A program made the position numbers and the translations under genes. 64,000 bases of DNA from Xanthomonas sp. DAR 80977 (lineage in GTDB: Bacteria > Pseudomonadota > Gammaproteobacteria > Xanthomonadales > Xanthomonadaceae). This document shows positions 54,868-63,259 of this stretch, in pieces; positions within the stretch are counted from its first letter, which is position 1; each line of letters starts with the position of its first letter. Under the pieces are notes generated by a model. It saw only the letters and a list, made by a program, of their open reading frames with translations, did not search any database and was not told the DNA's origin. The stretch lies in the NCBI RefSeq assembly GCF_041240605.1, contig NZ_CP162487.1, positions 1,123,001 through 1,187,000 of the forward strand, written 5' to 3'.

Positions 54868-55201
54868 GGTCGTCATCCTGCGGGTCGGAACGAAGGGCGG
54901 GGGTGGGGGTTCGCGTCATGGCGTGGGCGTGCGGCGCGTCCGGCAGCAGGCCGGCCGATTGCAGGCAGGCCAGCACCCGGTACCAGGCCGATGCCGAGAT
55001 CGCGTAGCCGGCGTCGCGCGCGGCGGCATGCAGGTGCTGCGGCGTCAGCTGGCCGTGCGCGCTGAGCACCTGCGGCGCCAGCCGCACCGCGGCCAGGCGC
55101 GCGTAGGTGACGTTCAATCCGGCGCCGCGCAGCAGCGCCGAACACGGATCGGCGCGGCGCGCGTGCCGATGCCGGCGCCGCGCGCGGATCTTGCCCGGCA
55201 T
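54857..55201 (-). CDS. Minimal Fur-like winged-helix protein
   Basis: This 114-residue protein matches only the DNA-binding half of the Fur family: LLRGAGLNVTYARLAAVRLA (Fur: L-x2-AGLK-x-T-x2-R), HGQLTPQHLHAAARDAGY and ASAWYRVLACLQSAGLL (Fur: TVYRxLxxLxxAG). The C-terminal dimerisation and metal-binding domain with its HxH/Cys sites is missing; the tail after residue 90 is short and disordered-looking. The N-terminus is rich in Arg and His. It may bind DNA without metal sensing, act as a heterodimer spoiler of Fur, or be decaying. It overlaps exbB by 11 bases and shares a base with the DUF454 stop. Confidence 0.72.
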   Translation of the reverse strand: MPGKIRARRRHRHARRADPCSALLRGAGLNVTYARLAAVRLAPQVLSAHGQLTPQHLHAAARDAGYAISASAWYRVLACLQSAGLLPDAPHAHAMTRTPTPALRSDPQDDDHAG

Positions 55202-55596
55202 CACGGCGCTCCCTGCGCATCGGCGGCGCGGCGCGGTGCGGGACGCGACAGCACGTAGGCGGCGCTGCCGGCGAAGAACAGGCCCACGCCCAGCGCCAGC
55301 TTCCAGCCCGGATGCGCGCCGCAGCAGAACAGCACGTAGCCCAGGCCCATGCCGGCGCCGGCGAAGCACTTGCCGCGGCGCGTGATCGCGCCCTGTTCGC
55401 GCCACAGCCGCAAGGCGGCGCCGTAGCGGGGATGCTGCAGCAGCCACGCCTCCAGCCGCGGCGAGGAGTGCGAGAAGCACCACGCCGCCAGGATCAGGAA
55501 GATCGTGGTCGGCATCACCGGCAGCAACGCGCCGATCAGGCCCAGCGCCAGCATCAGCAGGCCCAGGCAGAACCACGCGCCGCGGCTCAGCGCCAT
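55201..55596 (-). CDS. DUF454 (YbaN-family) inner membrane protein
   Basis: This 131-residue protein has the DUF454 signature LGLIGALLPVMPTTIFLILA followed by WCFSHSSPRLEAWLLQHPRY and ITRRGKCFA, with three to four hydrophobic segments. The function of the family is unknown. Its position between heme oxygenase and a Fur-like gene suggests a role in iron or heme handling at the inner membrane. The stop shares one base with the Fur-like ATG. A start at 55632 is also possible but would overlap the heme oxygenase gene. Confidence 0.85.
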   Translation of the reverse strand: MALSRGAWFCLGLLMLALGLIGALLPVMPTTIFLILAAWCFSHSSPRLEAWLLQHPRYGAALRLWREQGAITRRGKCFAGAGMGLGYVLFCCGAHPGWKLALGVGLFFAGSAAYVLSRPAPRRAADAQGAP

Positions 55597-55621
55597 CGCC
55601 GCATCTCCGCGCGGCACGGCG

Positions 55622-56227
55622 TCATCGCGCGCCATCCGCAAGATAGGTGTCGACATGGGCATAGACGCGATCGAACGCGGCGCACGCCGCAGCGACCACG
55701 GCCTGCTCATGCGCGGGATCCAGCGGCACGCTGTCGAGCGCGGCGGTGAACTGGCGCCAATGCCGCGCGCGCCCGTCCGGGTGGCCGGCGAGGTGGCGCG
55801 CACCGAACTGCTCGTGCAGTCCCAGCCTGGCGGCCAGCTTGGCCAGGATCGCCGCGCCCAGGTTGGACCCTTCGGCCACGTACAGCCAGCCCAGCGCGTT
55901 GACCTGCTTTTCGTAGTAGCGGCCGTCCGGCGCCGGCGCCGGGGGCGTGGCAGGAACCGCGACGCCCAGGTCGGCCAGGTCGGCCAGCAACTGCGGCAGG
56001 CGCCGCCGCTGCGCCAGTTCGGGGATCACGCTGGCCAGCACCGGGTTGCGGTACACGCTCTCCATGTCGCAGTGGAAGCAATACTGCACCTGCACGAAGC
56101 GCGCGTAGTTCGCGCGCGATGCGAACGGTTGCGCGGCCATGATGCGCTGGTCCAGGCGCGCGTGCGCGGCGTGGGTGGCGGCCTTCAGGCGCTGGCTGCG
56201 GGTGGTGTCGGCGAAGCATTCGGTCAT
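55622..56227 (-). CDS. hemO: Biliverdin-producing heme oxygenase
   Basis: This 201-residue all-helical protein of the bacterial heme oxygenase family has an N-terminal SQRLKAATHAAHARLDQ (proximal His), YARFVQVQYCFHCDMESVYR and LGWLYVAEGSNLGAAILAKL (distal helix glycines). It opens the porphyrin ring of imported heme and releases iron, CO and biliverdin in the cytoplasm. ATG at 56227 starts the family N-terminus. It lies 72 bases after the Slam gene in the heme locus. Regiospecificity (alpha or beta/delta) is not readable by eye. Confidence 0.9.
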   Translation of the reverse strand: MTECFADTTRSQRLKAATHAAHARLDQRIMAAQPFASRANYARFVQVQYCFHCDMESVYRNPVLASVIPELAQRRRLPQLLADLADLGVAVPATPPAPAPDGRYYEKQVNALGWLYVAEGSNLGAAILAKLAARLGLHEQFGARHLAGHPDGRARHWRQFTAALDSVPLDPAHEQAVVAAACAAFDRVYAHVDTYLADGAR

Positions 56228-56299
56228 GGCGCGGGCTCGTGGTCGGCAGGGCGGGTTTCGCAGGTGGGCAGGGGGCAGGGTCGGCACGCCGTGCCGGGT

Positions 56300-57802
56300 T
56301 CAGAACACGCGCTCCAGCTTCAGGCTGATCGCGTTCTTGTCGTAGCCGTACAGCCAGTCCACGTTGCTGTGGACGCGGTTGTGGCGCAGGCTGAGCAGCG
56401 GGGTGAAACCGGCGAAGGCCAGGCGCGGCGCCTTCAGCACGACGGTGTAGTTCTGCTCGTCGTCGCGGCGGCGCGCGCCTAGCACGGCGCTGTAGGCGTC
56501 GTAGTCGCGGCGCCGGTACGAGGCGAACGCGCTGCCGACGACACCGGCCGGCCATTGCAGCGACGCGCCCAGCCGCGCGCCGCGCTGCAGGTAGCCGTTC
56601 GCGGCCTGCTGCGCATCGCTGGCCACCACGTCGATGCCGCCGAACACGGTCCAGCGCGGCCCCAGGCTGCGGAAATAGGTGGCGTAGGCCGAACGCAGGC
56701 CGCCGTCGTAGTTGCGCGCATAGTCCTGGCGCCGGTAGCGCATGTCCTTGTAGTCGGCTTCCAGCTTCAGCAGCGAGCTGGGCGACAGCGTCCAGTTCCA
56801 TTCCCCGTGCACGCCCCAGGCCGCGTACAGCGCGTCGTTGCCCCAGGCGTAGTACTCGAACGACGGCGCCAGCGAAATGCCGTGGCGGCCGCTGCGGTAG
56901 CTGTAGCCGGCCTGGGTGGTCGTGGTCAGTTCGTTGTAGGCGCTGTGGCCGCGGTAGCCGTAGCCGAACAGCAGCGAACGCAGGTACAGGCCGTGATGGC
57001 CGCGCAGCGGCAGGCGCTTGTCGAGGCTGGCGTCGTAGTCCACCCCGCCGGCGCCGATCGCGGCCGGCAGTTGCCGGTCGATGTAGCACACGCCGCTGCT
57101 GTCGGCGAGCAGGCAGGTACGGCTGGCGGAGCTGCGGTTGAGGTTGTCGTTCCAGGTCGGGCCGAACGCGAACGCGCCGCTCCACGCGCGGCGGCCGGCC
57201 AGCGCGCGCTGGAACGCTTGCACGCTCTTGCGCACCCCGGCGGTCCTGGGATCGCCGGCATCGACGGCGGCGGCGATGGCGTCGAACAGCTCGCCCGCCT
57301 CGCGGTCCTGCTGGTCCTCGAACAGCACGCGGGCCAGCTCCAGGCGGCCGGGCAGGAAATCCGGCTTGAGTTCGAGCAGCGTGCGGTAGTGGCGCTCGGC
57401 TTGCGCATAGCGGTCCTCGCGCCGCGCCAGTGCGCCCTGCGCGTAGTGCACCAGCAATGGGTCGCGGTCGGCCAGGGTCAGGTACTCGTCCAGGAAGCGT
57501 TGCACCGCGTCCCACCGCTTTTGCTGGATCGACAGGTACAGCGCGCGGCCGACGTCGCTGGCGTTGTGCTCGACGGTGTAGGACTTGCCCTCGATGTCGA
57601 GCGTCGGACGCGGCGCATCCTCGTCGAGTTCGTCCTTGAGCAGCTCGCGTTCGCGCTGCAGCGCATGCCGCTCCACGCCCTGGTCGAGCATGCGGCGGGT
57701 ATCGTCGCGTTCCTGTGCCGCGGCGGGGATCGCCGGCAGCGACGCTGCCAGGACGAGGAGGGCGGCGAGCAGCGCAGGCCACGCAGGAGAAATGGGGTGC
57801 AT
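56300..57802 (-). CDS. Slam-type outer-membrane exporter (type XI secretion, DUF560)
   Basis: This 500-residue protein has a signal peptide (AALLVLAASLPAIPAAA), an N-terminal TPR-like periplasmic domain (about 80-190: YAQAERHYRTLLELKPDFLP, GRLELARVLFEDQQDREA), and a C-terminal 14-strand-type barrel (SGAFAFGPTWNDNLNRSS near its start, final LKLERVF). Slam proteins move specific lipoproteins or soluble hemophores through the outer membrane. The adjacent hemophilin-like gene supplies the expected cargo, as HsmA does for HphA in Acinetobacter baumannii. The barrel ends with aromatic F. Confidence 0.88.
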   Translation of the reverse strand: MHPISPAWPALLAALLVLAASLPAIPAAAQERDDTRRMLDQGVERHALQRERELLKDELDEDAPRPTLDIEGKSYTVEHNASDVGRALYLSIQQKRWDAVQRFLDEYLTLADRDPLLVHYAQGALARREDRYAQAERHYRTLLELKPDFLPGRLELARVLFEDQQDREAGELFDAIAAAVDAGDPRTAGVRKSVQAFQRALAGRRAWSGAFAFGPTWNDNLNRSSASRTCLLADSSGVCYIDRQLPAAIGAGGVDYDASLDKRLPLRGHHGLYLRSLLFGYGYRGHSAYNELTTTTQAGYSYRSGRHGISLAPSFEYYAWGNDALYAAWGVHGEWNWTLSPSSLLKLEADYKDMRYRRQDYARNYDGGLRSAYATYFRSLGPRWTVFGGIDVVASDAQQAANGYLQRGARLGASLQWPAGVVGSAFASYRRRDYDAYSAVLGARRRDDEQNYTVVLKAPRLAFAGFTPLLSLRHNRVHSNVDWLYGYDKNAISLKLERVF

Positions 57803-57823
57803 CGAATCGATAGGCCAGGTGGT

Positions 57824-57858
57824 GGGCAGGACTGGCTTGGCCTTGGCTTGTCCTGCCC
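57824..57858 (-). terminator. Hairpin between the hemophilin-like and Slam genes
   Basis: The perfect arms GGGCAGGAC (57824-57832) and GTCCTGCCC (57850-57858) face each other in the 102-base gap and have no T-run. It could attenuate read-through so that the secreted cargo is made in excess of its exporter, or stabilise the upstream mRNA end. Confidence 0.4.
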
Positions 57859-57904
57859 GGATCATCGACTGAACGGCGCAGAGCGGATGCTCAGCGCGCC
57901 GTGC

Positions 57905-58732
57905 TCAGTTCTTGGTACCGCCGAAGGCGGTGTCGTACTGGGTGCCGCTGAAGTTGACGATGCCGGCCAGGGCGGTCTGCCCGCTGTAGAACTGGCCGGA
58001 CACCGCGCCGCCGGAGGCCACCAGGCTGCCCGACTGCGTCGCCAGCGCGGTGCTGCCGGAAATGCTGGCATTGCTGTTGATGGTGGCCGAGCCGATGTTC
58101 ACCGTGTAGCCGCTGCTGCTGTTGGCGATGCTGCCGGTCAGCGTGCCGGTGCCGAAGTTGGCGGTGAACACGCCCGACAGCAGGTTGCCGTTGCCGCCGT
58201 TGGCCGCGGCGTTGTAGTTGTTGATGCCGACCACGTTGTAGGTGGCCGAGCCGGTGGTGGGAACGGTGGTGTCGCCGTTGTCGCCGATGTAGTAGACGGT
58301 GCGGGTGCTGTCGCCGCTGGTGCCGTACGCGGACCATTCGCCGAACCACACGTCCTGCGCGCCGACCTGGGCGAACACGAACACGCCCAGGTTGTCGTGG
58401 CTGTCCGGCGCGCCGGTGTACGGGAAGTTGAGCTTGTGCACGAGCTTGGTGCCGTCGCTGGTGCCGTCCTTGTTCCAGTCCACCGCGCTGTTGGTCTTGG
58501 TGCTGTAGGCGGTGAGCCCCTGGAAATCGACTTCGTTGCCCAAGCCGGTCGAGTTGACGGAAATGCCGGCCTTGCCGCTGCTGTGCGGGCCGCCGTTGAC
58601 GTCGGATTCGCCGACCTGGACGTTGCCGGTATTGCTCGAGGCGCCCTTGAAATTCGCCGCCTGGCTGGCGCCGATGGTGGCCACGGCGAGCACGGACAGC
58701 GCGAACACGGACAGTGTGCGTTGCGTCTTCAT
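57905..58732 (-). CDS. hphA: Hemophilin-like secreted heme-binding protein (Slam cargo)
   Basis: This 275-residue protein has a signal peptide cleaved near GASQAANF with no lipobox cysteine, so a soluble secreted product is expected. The rest is rich in Gly, Ser, Thr and Asn. The C-terminal eight-strand barrel carries the TbpB/hemophilin-type end GGAVSGQFYSGQTALAGIVN, then GTQYDTAFGG. In Acinetobacter HphA takes heme from hemoglobin and delivers it to HphR. The gene lies between a TonB receptor and Slam in the same order logic. ATG at 58732 has AAAGGAG 9 bases upstream. Heme ligands are not assigned. Confidence 0.85.
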   Translation of the reverse strand: MKTQRTLSVFALSVLAVATIGASQAANFKGASSNTGNVQVGESDVNGGPHSSGKAGISVNSTGLGNEVDFQGLTAYSTKTNSAVDWNKDGTSDGTKLVHKLNFPYTGAPDSHDNLGVFVFAQVGAQDVWFGEWSAYGTSGDSTRTVYYIGDNGDTTVPTTGSATYNVVGINNYNAAANGGNGNLLSGVFTANFGTGTLTGSIANSSSGYTVNIGSATINSNASISGSTALATQSGSLVASGGAVSGQFYSGQTALAGIVNFSGTQYDTAFGGTKN

Positions 58733-58827
58733 ATTGCCAATCTCCTTTTGCGGATTGAGGTACTGCGTTGGTGCGGACGTCCTGTCCTCTACGGTCACTT
58801 CTCCAAGCTCGCCAGCTGCCGCCGCGC

Positions 58828-61800
58828 TCAGAAGCGCGCGGACAGGCTGAGTTTCAGGGTCCTGCCGGGTGCGGCCACGGCCGAGCGCGTGGCCGGGTCG
58901 ACGTAGTACTGGTCGGTCAGGTTGGTGCCGGTCAGTTCCACGCTCAGGTTCTCGCGCAGCCTGTAGCTGGCGTAGGCGTCGAAGATCAGGGTCTTGCCCC
59001 AGGAGAACGGCACGTTGAAGTTGTAGACCAGGCGCCCGCCGCCGCTTTGGATCGAGTGCTCGCGGTACCAGTCCAGGTCGGGGTTCTCGTATTGCCTGAA
59101 ATAGATGGCGCGCCCGCCGATCTCCAGGCGCCGGTCGAGGAAACGCCCGCCCAGCGACCAGGTCGCCGACAGGTCCGGCGCGGCCTGGGTCAGCAGGTAA
59201 CCGCCGACGAAACCGTAGTCCACGCAGTTCGGCACGGCCTGGCTGCCGAGCGCATAGCCATTGCTGGTGCTCAGGATGGCCGCGGTGCTTTCGTCGCAGA
59301 CCTGGTTCTCCAGGCTGTAGTTCACGCCCAGGTCGGTGAACAGGCGGCCGCCGTCGTAGCGTGCCTGCAATTCCAGGCCGCGGATGGTCTGCTTGTCGAC
59401 GTTGTCGAACTTGAAGCGCGGATCGCGCTCGATCACGTCGCGGGTCTTGTTGACGTAGTAGGCGAGCTTGACGTCGGCGGTCGCATCGGACGCCAGCAGG
59501 TGGCCGAGGTCGTGCACGTAGGCCAGCTCCCAGTTGTAGGCGTGTTCCGGCTTCAGCCCCCAGGGATTGATCGAGGCGGAGAAGGCCAGCGTGCTCTCGA
59601 ACATGCTCGGAAAGCGCAGCGTCTCGCCGTAGCGCAGATAGGCGCGGCTGTAGTCGCCGAAGTCGAGCGTGGCCGAGAAGAACGGCACCCAGCCGTGGTC
59701 CTTGCGCTTGCTGGCCTGCGCGACGTAGCTGGTGCCGACCGCGGTGGCCCGGCACAGCCCGTCGACGACGTTCGCGACCCCGTCCAGCGTGCCGTTGAGG
59801 CAGGCGTTGCCGGCCTTGCTGTAGTTGCCGTCGGCGTCCGCTTCCCAGGGCACGCTGTGGTTCACCGTGTAGCTGGTCGGCACCGCGGCCAGCAGCTCGT
59901 TGGCGAGCTGGTCGTAGATGTCCTGGGTGATCGCGCCCAGGTCCAGCAGCATCCTGTAGACCTCCAGGTTCTCGCCGGCCATCGCCTCGCGTTCCTGCTG
60001 GGTATAGGCCTGCGTGGTGGCGTACTCGACGGTGTAGCCGGTCGTCGCGCTCGCCCGTATCTGTCCGGGGTGGGCGGCGAGGAAATCGTCGTAGGCCCAA
60101 TAGGACGTGTAGCGCGCGCCTGCGCTGAAGGTCAGGAAATCGACCGGCCGCCACTCGATATTGAAGTTCGCCTGCCACTCCTGGCGGCGTCCGGCGCGCG
60201 GGTACATGCGCCAGCCGTCGCTGGTGCCGAAGTAGGCGTCGTCCGAGCGCAGCGTCTCGCGTTGGAAACTGCCGCCCAGGGTCAGGTCCAGCGCGTCGCC
60301 GAAGCGGATCTTGTTGCTGAGGGTGACGCCGTTGCGCGCGTTGCTGGCGTTGGCCAGCGCGGTGTTCTTGAGCGTCGGGTCGTAGCCCCACTGCGGATCG
60401 CCCTGGGCGAAATTGGGGAAGCCGCCGGCGGTGTAGGTGTCGCTGGCCGTGTCGGTACGCCACAGGTTGGCGTACAGGTCGATCCAGCGGCTGTCCTCGG
60501 GCCGCCACTTGTATTCCAGGTTGTAGGCCTTGGCGTCGACCCGGCTCAGCGGCCACTGGATCGCGCCGCGGTCCTGCGAGTTCATGATCCGCGAGGGCAT
60601 GATCTCGCCGTAGTGGGACAGGCTGTCGCGGTAGCCCAGTTGCAGCGCCTGCGCGTCGTCGATGCGCCAGGTGGCCTTGAACAGCCACGATTCCATCCGG
60701 CTGGAGGTGTTGGTCACCTCGTTGCCGGGTTTCCAGTAGTTCGCCATCGAGGTGATGTAGTCCTCGGCATAGGAACTGCGTTCGTCGCTGTAGTAGCCGG
60801 TGTCGTGCCTGCCGGAATAGTAGTTGCCGCGTTCGCGGTAGGCATAGGCGGCCAGCAGGTCGAGCCGGTCGCTCGGGCGCCAGCCCAGGGCCACACGATA
60901 GGCGTAGTCCTCGCCGGCGAAGACGTTGTAGCCGCCGCCACCGGTCCTGGGCGTGACCCGCAGCGTCTGGTCCGCATAGGGAATGGCCGGCGTGTCCTGC
61001 GGAAAGCCGGCGACCGTGCGGTAGTCCTCGCCGGTGTGCAGGGTCGGCAACCGCGGCGAGGTCGCGTTGCTGCTGCCTTCGAGCTTGAATTCGCCACCGA
61101 AGCGCTGGCCTGGCGCGACGACGTCGTCCACGTCCAGGGTGTCGATGACCATCGCGCCGCCGACGCCGGTGGTGACGTTGCGGGTCAGCGAAGGGCCCTT
61201 GAGGATCTGGATGCCGCCGATCAGGAACGGGTCGATGTAGTTGCGGTTGCTGGCGCCGTTGTAGCCGCGCCAGACGGTCAGCGCCTGCTCGGTACCGTCG
61301 ATCGTCACCGGCACGCGCCCGGGGCCCTGGATGCCGCGGATGTTGATGTCCAGCGCGCCGCTGTTGCGGGCGTCGCCGCTGAACACGCCGGCGACGCCGT
61401 TGAGCAGGTCCGACGGCGTCGCGCCCTTGTAGCGTTCGACTTCGCTGCGGCCGATGTAGGCGGTCGACAGGTCCAGGTCGTAGATGTCGTCGTAGCCCTG
61501 CGCATCGCGCGCGCTGCCGGTGGCGGTGCCGCGGGCGGCACCGGCCACGTTCAAGGTGTCGGTGACGATCGCAGGCTCGCGTTCGGCCTGGGCCGGGGCG
61601 CGCGCCGCGGTCTCCAGCGTGACCGCATTGGCGCCGGTCCGCCGTGGCACCAGGCCGCTGCCCTGCAGCAGTCGCTGCAGCGCCTGCTCGGCGCTGTAGT
61701 CGCCCTTCACCGCGGGAGCGACGAGGCCGTAGGGTTCCTGCCGGCTGTACAGCACCTGCAATCCGGTCTGTGCGGACAGCTTCACCAGCGCGTCGGGCAG

Positions 61801-61977
61801 CGGCTGCGCGTCCAGGTCGATGGCGTAGCGCGCTTGCTGCGCGCCCGCCGCGGCGATCGGCGACTGCGCATGCGCAATGGTGGCGAGGCCGAACAGAAGC
61901 GAGGCGAGGGTGCTGGAGAGCAGGGTGCGGCAGGCGGGGAAGCGGCCCTTGCGCAAGGCGGCGGTGGCGATGGGCAT
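58828..61977 (-). CDS. STN-domain TonB-dependent receptor, probable hemophore/heme receptor
   Basis: This 1049-residue receptor has a signal peptide, an STN (secretin/TonB N-terminal) domain at about residues 48-120 (YAIDLDAQPLPDALVKLSAQ), a plug (SDLLNGVAGVFSGDARNSGA, DINIRGIQGPGRVPVTIDG) and a large barrel ending LKLSLSARF. The STN domain signals to a FecR anti-sigma factor, whose gene is next upstream. The neighbours (hemophilin-like cargo, Slam, heme oxygenase) point to heme from a hemophore as ligand. A Fur box lies 35 bases before the start. It is larger than average, mainly through long surface loops. Confidence 0.93.
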   Translation of the reverse strand: MPIATAALRKGRFPACRTLLSSTLASLLFGLATIAHAQSPIAAAGAQQARYAIDLDAQPLPDALVKLSAQTGLQVLYSRQEPYGLVAPAVKGDYSAEQALQRLLQGSGLVPRRTGANAVTLETAARAPAQAEREPAIVTDTLNVAGAARGTATGSARDAQGYDDIYDLDLSTAYIGRSEVERYKGATPSDLLNGVAGVFSGDARNSGALDINIRGIQGPGRVPVTIDGTEQALTVWRGYNGASNRNYIDPFLIGGIQILKGPSLTRNVTTGVGGAMVIDTLDVDDVVAPGQRFGGEFKLEGSSNATSPRLPTLHTGEDYRTVAGFPQDTPAIPYADQTLRVTPRTGGGGYNVFAGEDYAYRVALGWRPSDRLDLLAAYAYRERGNYYSGRHDTGYYSDERSSYAEDYITSMANYWKPGNEVTNTSSRMESWLFKATWRIDDAQALQLGYRDSLSHYGEIMPSRIMNSQDRGAIQWPLSRVDAKAYNLEYKWRPEDSRWIDLYANLWRTDTASDTYTAGGFPNFAQGDPQWGYDPTLKNTALANASNARNGVTLSNKIRFGDALDLTLGGSFQRETLRSDDAYFGTSDGWRMYPRAGRRQEWQANFNIEWRPVDFLTFSAGARYTSYWAYDDFLAAHPGQIRASATTGYTVEYATTQAYTQQEREAMAGENLEVYRMLLDLGAITQDIYDQLANELLAAVPTSYTVNHSVPWEADADGNYSKAGNACLNGTLDGVANVVDGLCRATAVGTSYVAQASKRKDHGWVPFFSATLDFGDYSRAYLRYGETLRFPSMFESTLAFSASINPWGLKPEHAYNWELAYVHDLGHLLASDATADVKLAYYVNKTRDVIERDPRFKFDNVDKQTIRGLELQARYDGGRLFTDLGVNYSLENQVCDESTAAILSTSNGYALGSQAVPNCVDYGFVGGYLLTQAAPDLSATWSLGGRFLDRRLEIGGRAIYFRQYENPDLDWYREHSIQSGGGRLVYNFNVPFSWGKTLIFDAYASYRLRENLSVELTGTNLTDQYYVDPATRSAVAAPGRTLKLSLSARF

Positions 61978-62011
61978 GGAATCGGGTATCGGGAGGAAGA
62001 AAGTATGCGAT

Positions 62012-62030
62012 GCGAACGAAAATCATTACG
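62012..62030. promoter_or_regulatory. Candidate Fur box before the heme-locus receptor
   Basis: GCGAACGAAAATCATTACG agrees with the 19-base Fur consensus at 13 positions, with a perfect AATCATTA core. It lies 35-53 bases upstream of the receptor ATG, a normal place for iron repression. Confidence 0.6.
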
Positions 62031-62109
62031 TTCTTCCTGACAACACGGGTTCGGTCCGGCCCGACTACCCAGTCCAAGCGTGGGCGACGCGCTGCATCGC
62101 CCTTTTTGT

Positions 62110-63156
62110 TTATGTTTTGTTCACCTTGCTGGGGTGTGCAGCCGACGCCGGCCGGTACACGAACGTCGCCCATCCCAGTCGCACCGCGTCGAGCTGCAGG
62201 CTGTCCAGCAGCACCTGCAGGCCGGCGTCCGGGTCGGCGACGTTGAACGCGCCGGAGACCGGCAGTGCGCCGATGTCGCCGCGCAGCTGGATGAAACCGT
62301 GGCGGTAGCGCGAGAGTTCGCGGACCACCTGCGACAGCGGCGTGTTGTAGAAGACCAGCTGCCGCCGTCGCCATGCGGCCACCGCGAGCGGATCGACGGC
62401 GGGCTCGCGGCGCACGCTTTCCCCCGCCAGCCATGCGCTTTGCCCGGCGACCAGCACCGTGCCTGTTCCCCCGGCGGGCGGGCGCACGGCGACGCGGCCT
62501 TCGACCACGCTGACCTGGGCCGCGGCGGCGTCGAGGTGGACGTTGAACGTGGTGCCCAGCACGCGCGCGCTGCCGCCGGCGCTGTCCACCACGAAGGGGC
62601 GGCGTGGGTCGCGCGCGACCTGGAAGAAGGCTTCGCCGCGCAGCAGCCGCACCGAACGGACGCCGTCGTGCATGCGCACGGCGATGGCGCTGTCGGTGTT
62701 GAGGGTGACGACGCTGCCGTCCTGCAGTTGCAGCCGCCGCATCGCGCCGACCTCGGTATAGGCATCGCTGCGCAAGCGGTCCAGGCCGCCGGCGCCCAGC
62801 CAGGTGCCGGCGCCGATCGCCAGGGCGAGCCCGGCGGCCACCGCCTGCCATCGCCGCCGCTGTCGGCGCGGACGCCGCTGCGCGACCGCCGCTGCGGTTG
62901 CCGCGATCGCGGTCGCGGGCGATGGCGCGGGCTGCAGCGGATCGATGCCGAGTTCGTCGCCGACCTCGGCGGCGGGGCGCTGCAGCATGCCCAGCAGCGC
63001 GCGCGCCGCCGCCACCGCCTGCGCGGCAGGGGCGACGGCCAGCCAGTCTCGGTACTGGCGCACGCTGTCCGCATCGCCGGGCGCTGCGTCCAGGCGCAGG
63101 ATCCAGTGCACGGCTTGGTCGAACAGGTCGTCGTCGACGGAGGGGGTGTCGGGCAT
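62110..63156 (-). CDS. fecR: FecR-type anti-sigma factor
   Basis: This 348-residue protein has an N-terminal cytoplasmic helical region that binds sigma (DQAVHWILRLDAAPGDADSV), one membrane helix (AVAAGLALAIGAGTWLGAGG) and a periplasmic FecR domain (AMRRLQLQDGSVVTLNTDSA, LLRGEAFFQVARDPRRPFVV). The C-terminal STN-like end is FYNTPLSQVVRELSRYRHG. It relays receptor occupancy to the FecI sigma factor. ATG at 63156 was chosen from the family start; the longer frame is unsupported. Confidence 0.93.
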   Translation of the reverse strand: MPDTPSVDDDLFDQAVHWILRLDAAPGDADSVRQYRDWLAVAPAAQAVAAARALLGMLQRPAAEVGDELGIDPLQPAPSPATAIAATAAAVAQRRPRRQRRRWQAVAAGLALAIGAGTWLGAGGLDRLRSDAYTEVGAMRRLQLQDGSVVTLNTDSAIAVRMHDGVRSVRLLRGEAFFQVARDPRRPFVVDSAGGSARVLGTTFNVHLDAAAAQVSVVEGRVAVRPPAGGTGTVLVAGQSAWLAGESVRREPAVDPLAVAAWRRRQLVFYNTPLSQVVRELSRYRHGFIQLRGDIGALPVSGAFNVADPDAGLQVLLDSLQLDAVRLGWATFVYRPASAAHPSKVNKT

Positions 63157-63259
63157 CGTCTGCCTATCCGCTAGGAATGGGGTTGTCGTCCGCGGCGAAG
63201 GGAATCCGCGGGTCACTGATGAGCATGACGGGTCCAGCGCTGCCGATCCCGTAGCCGCG

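Noticed and set aside
58768..62040. 1090-codon open frame on the plus strand
   Set aside because: It is antisense to the STN-type receptor; composition is Val/Ala/Arg-rich without motifs.
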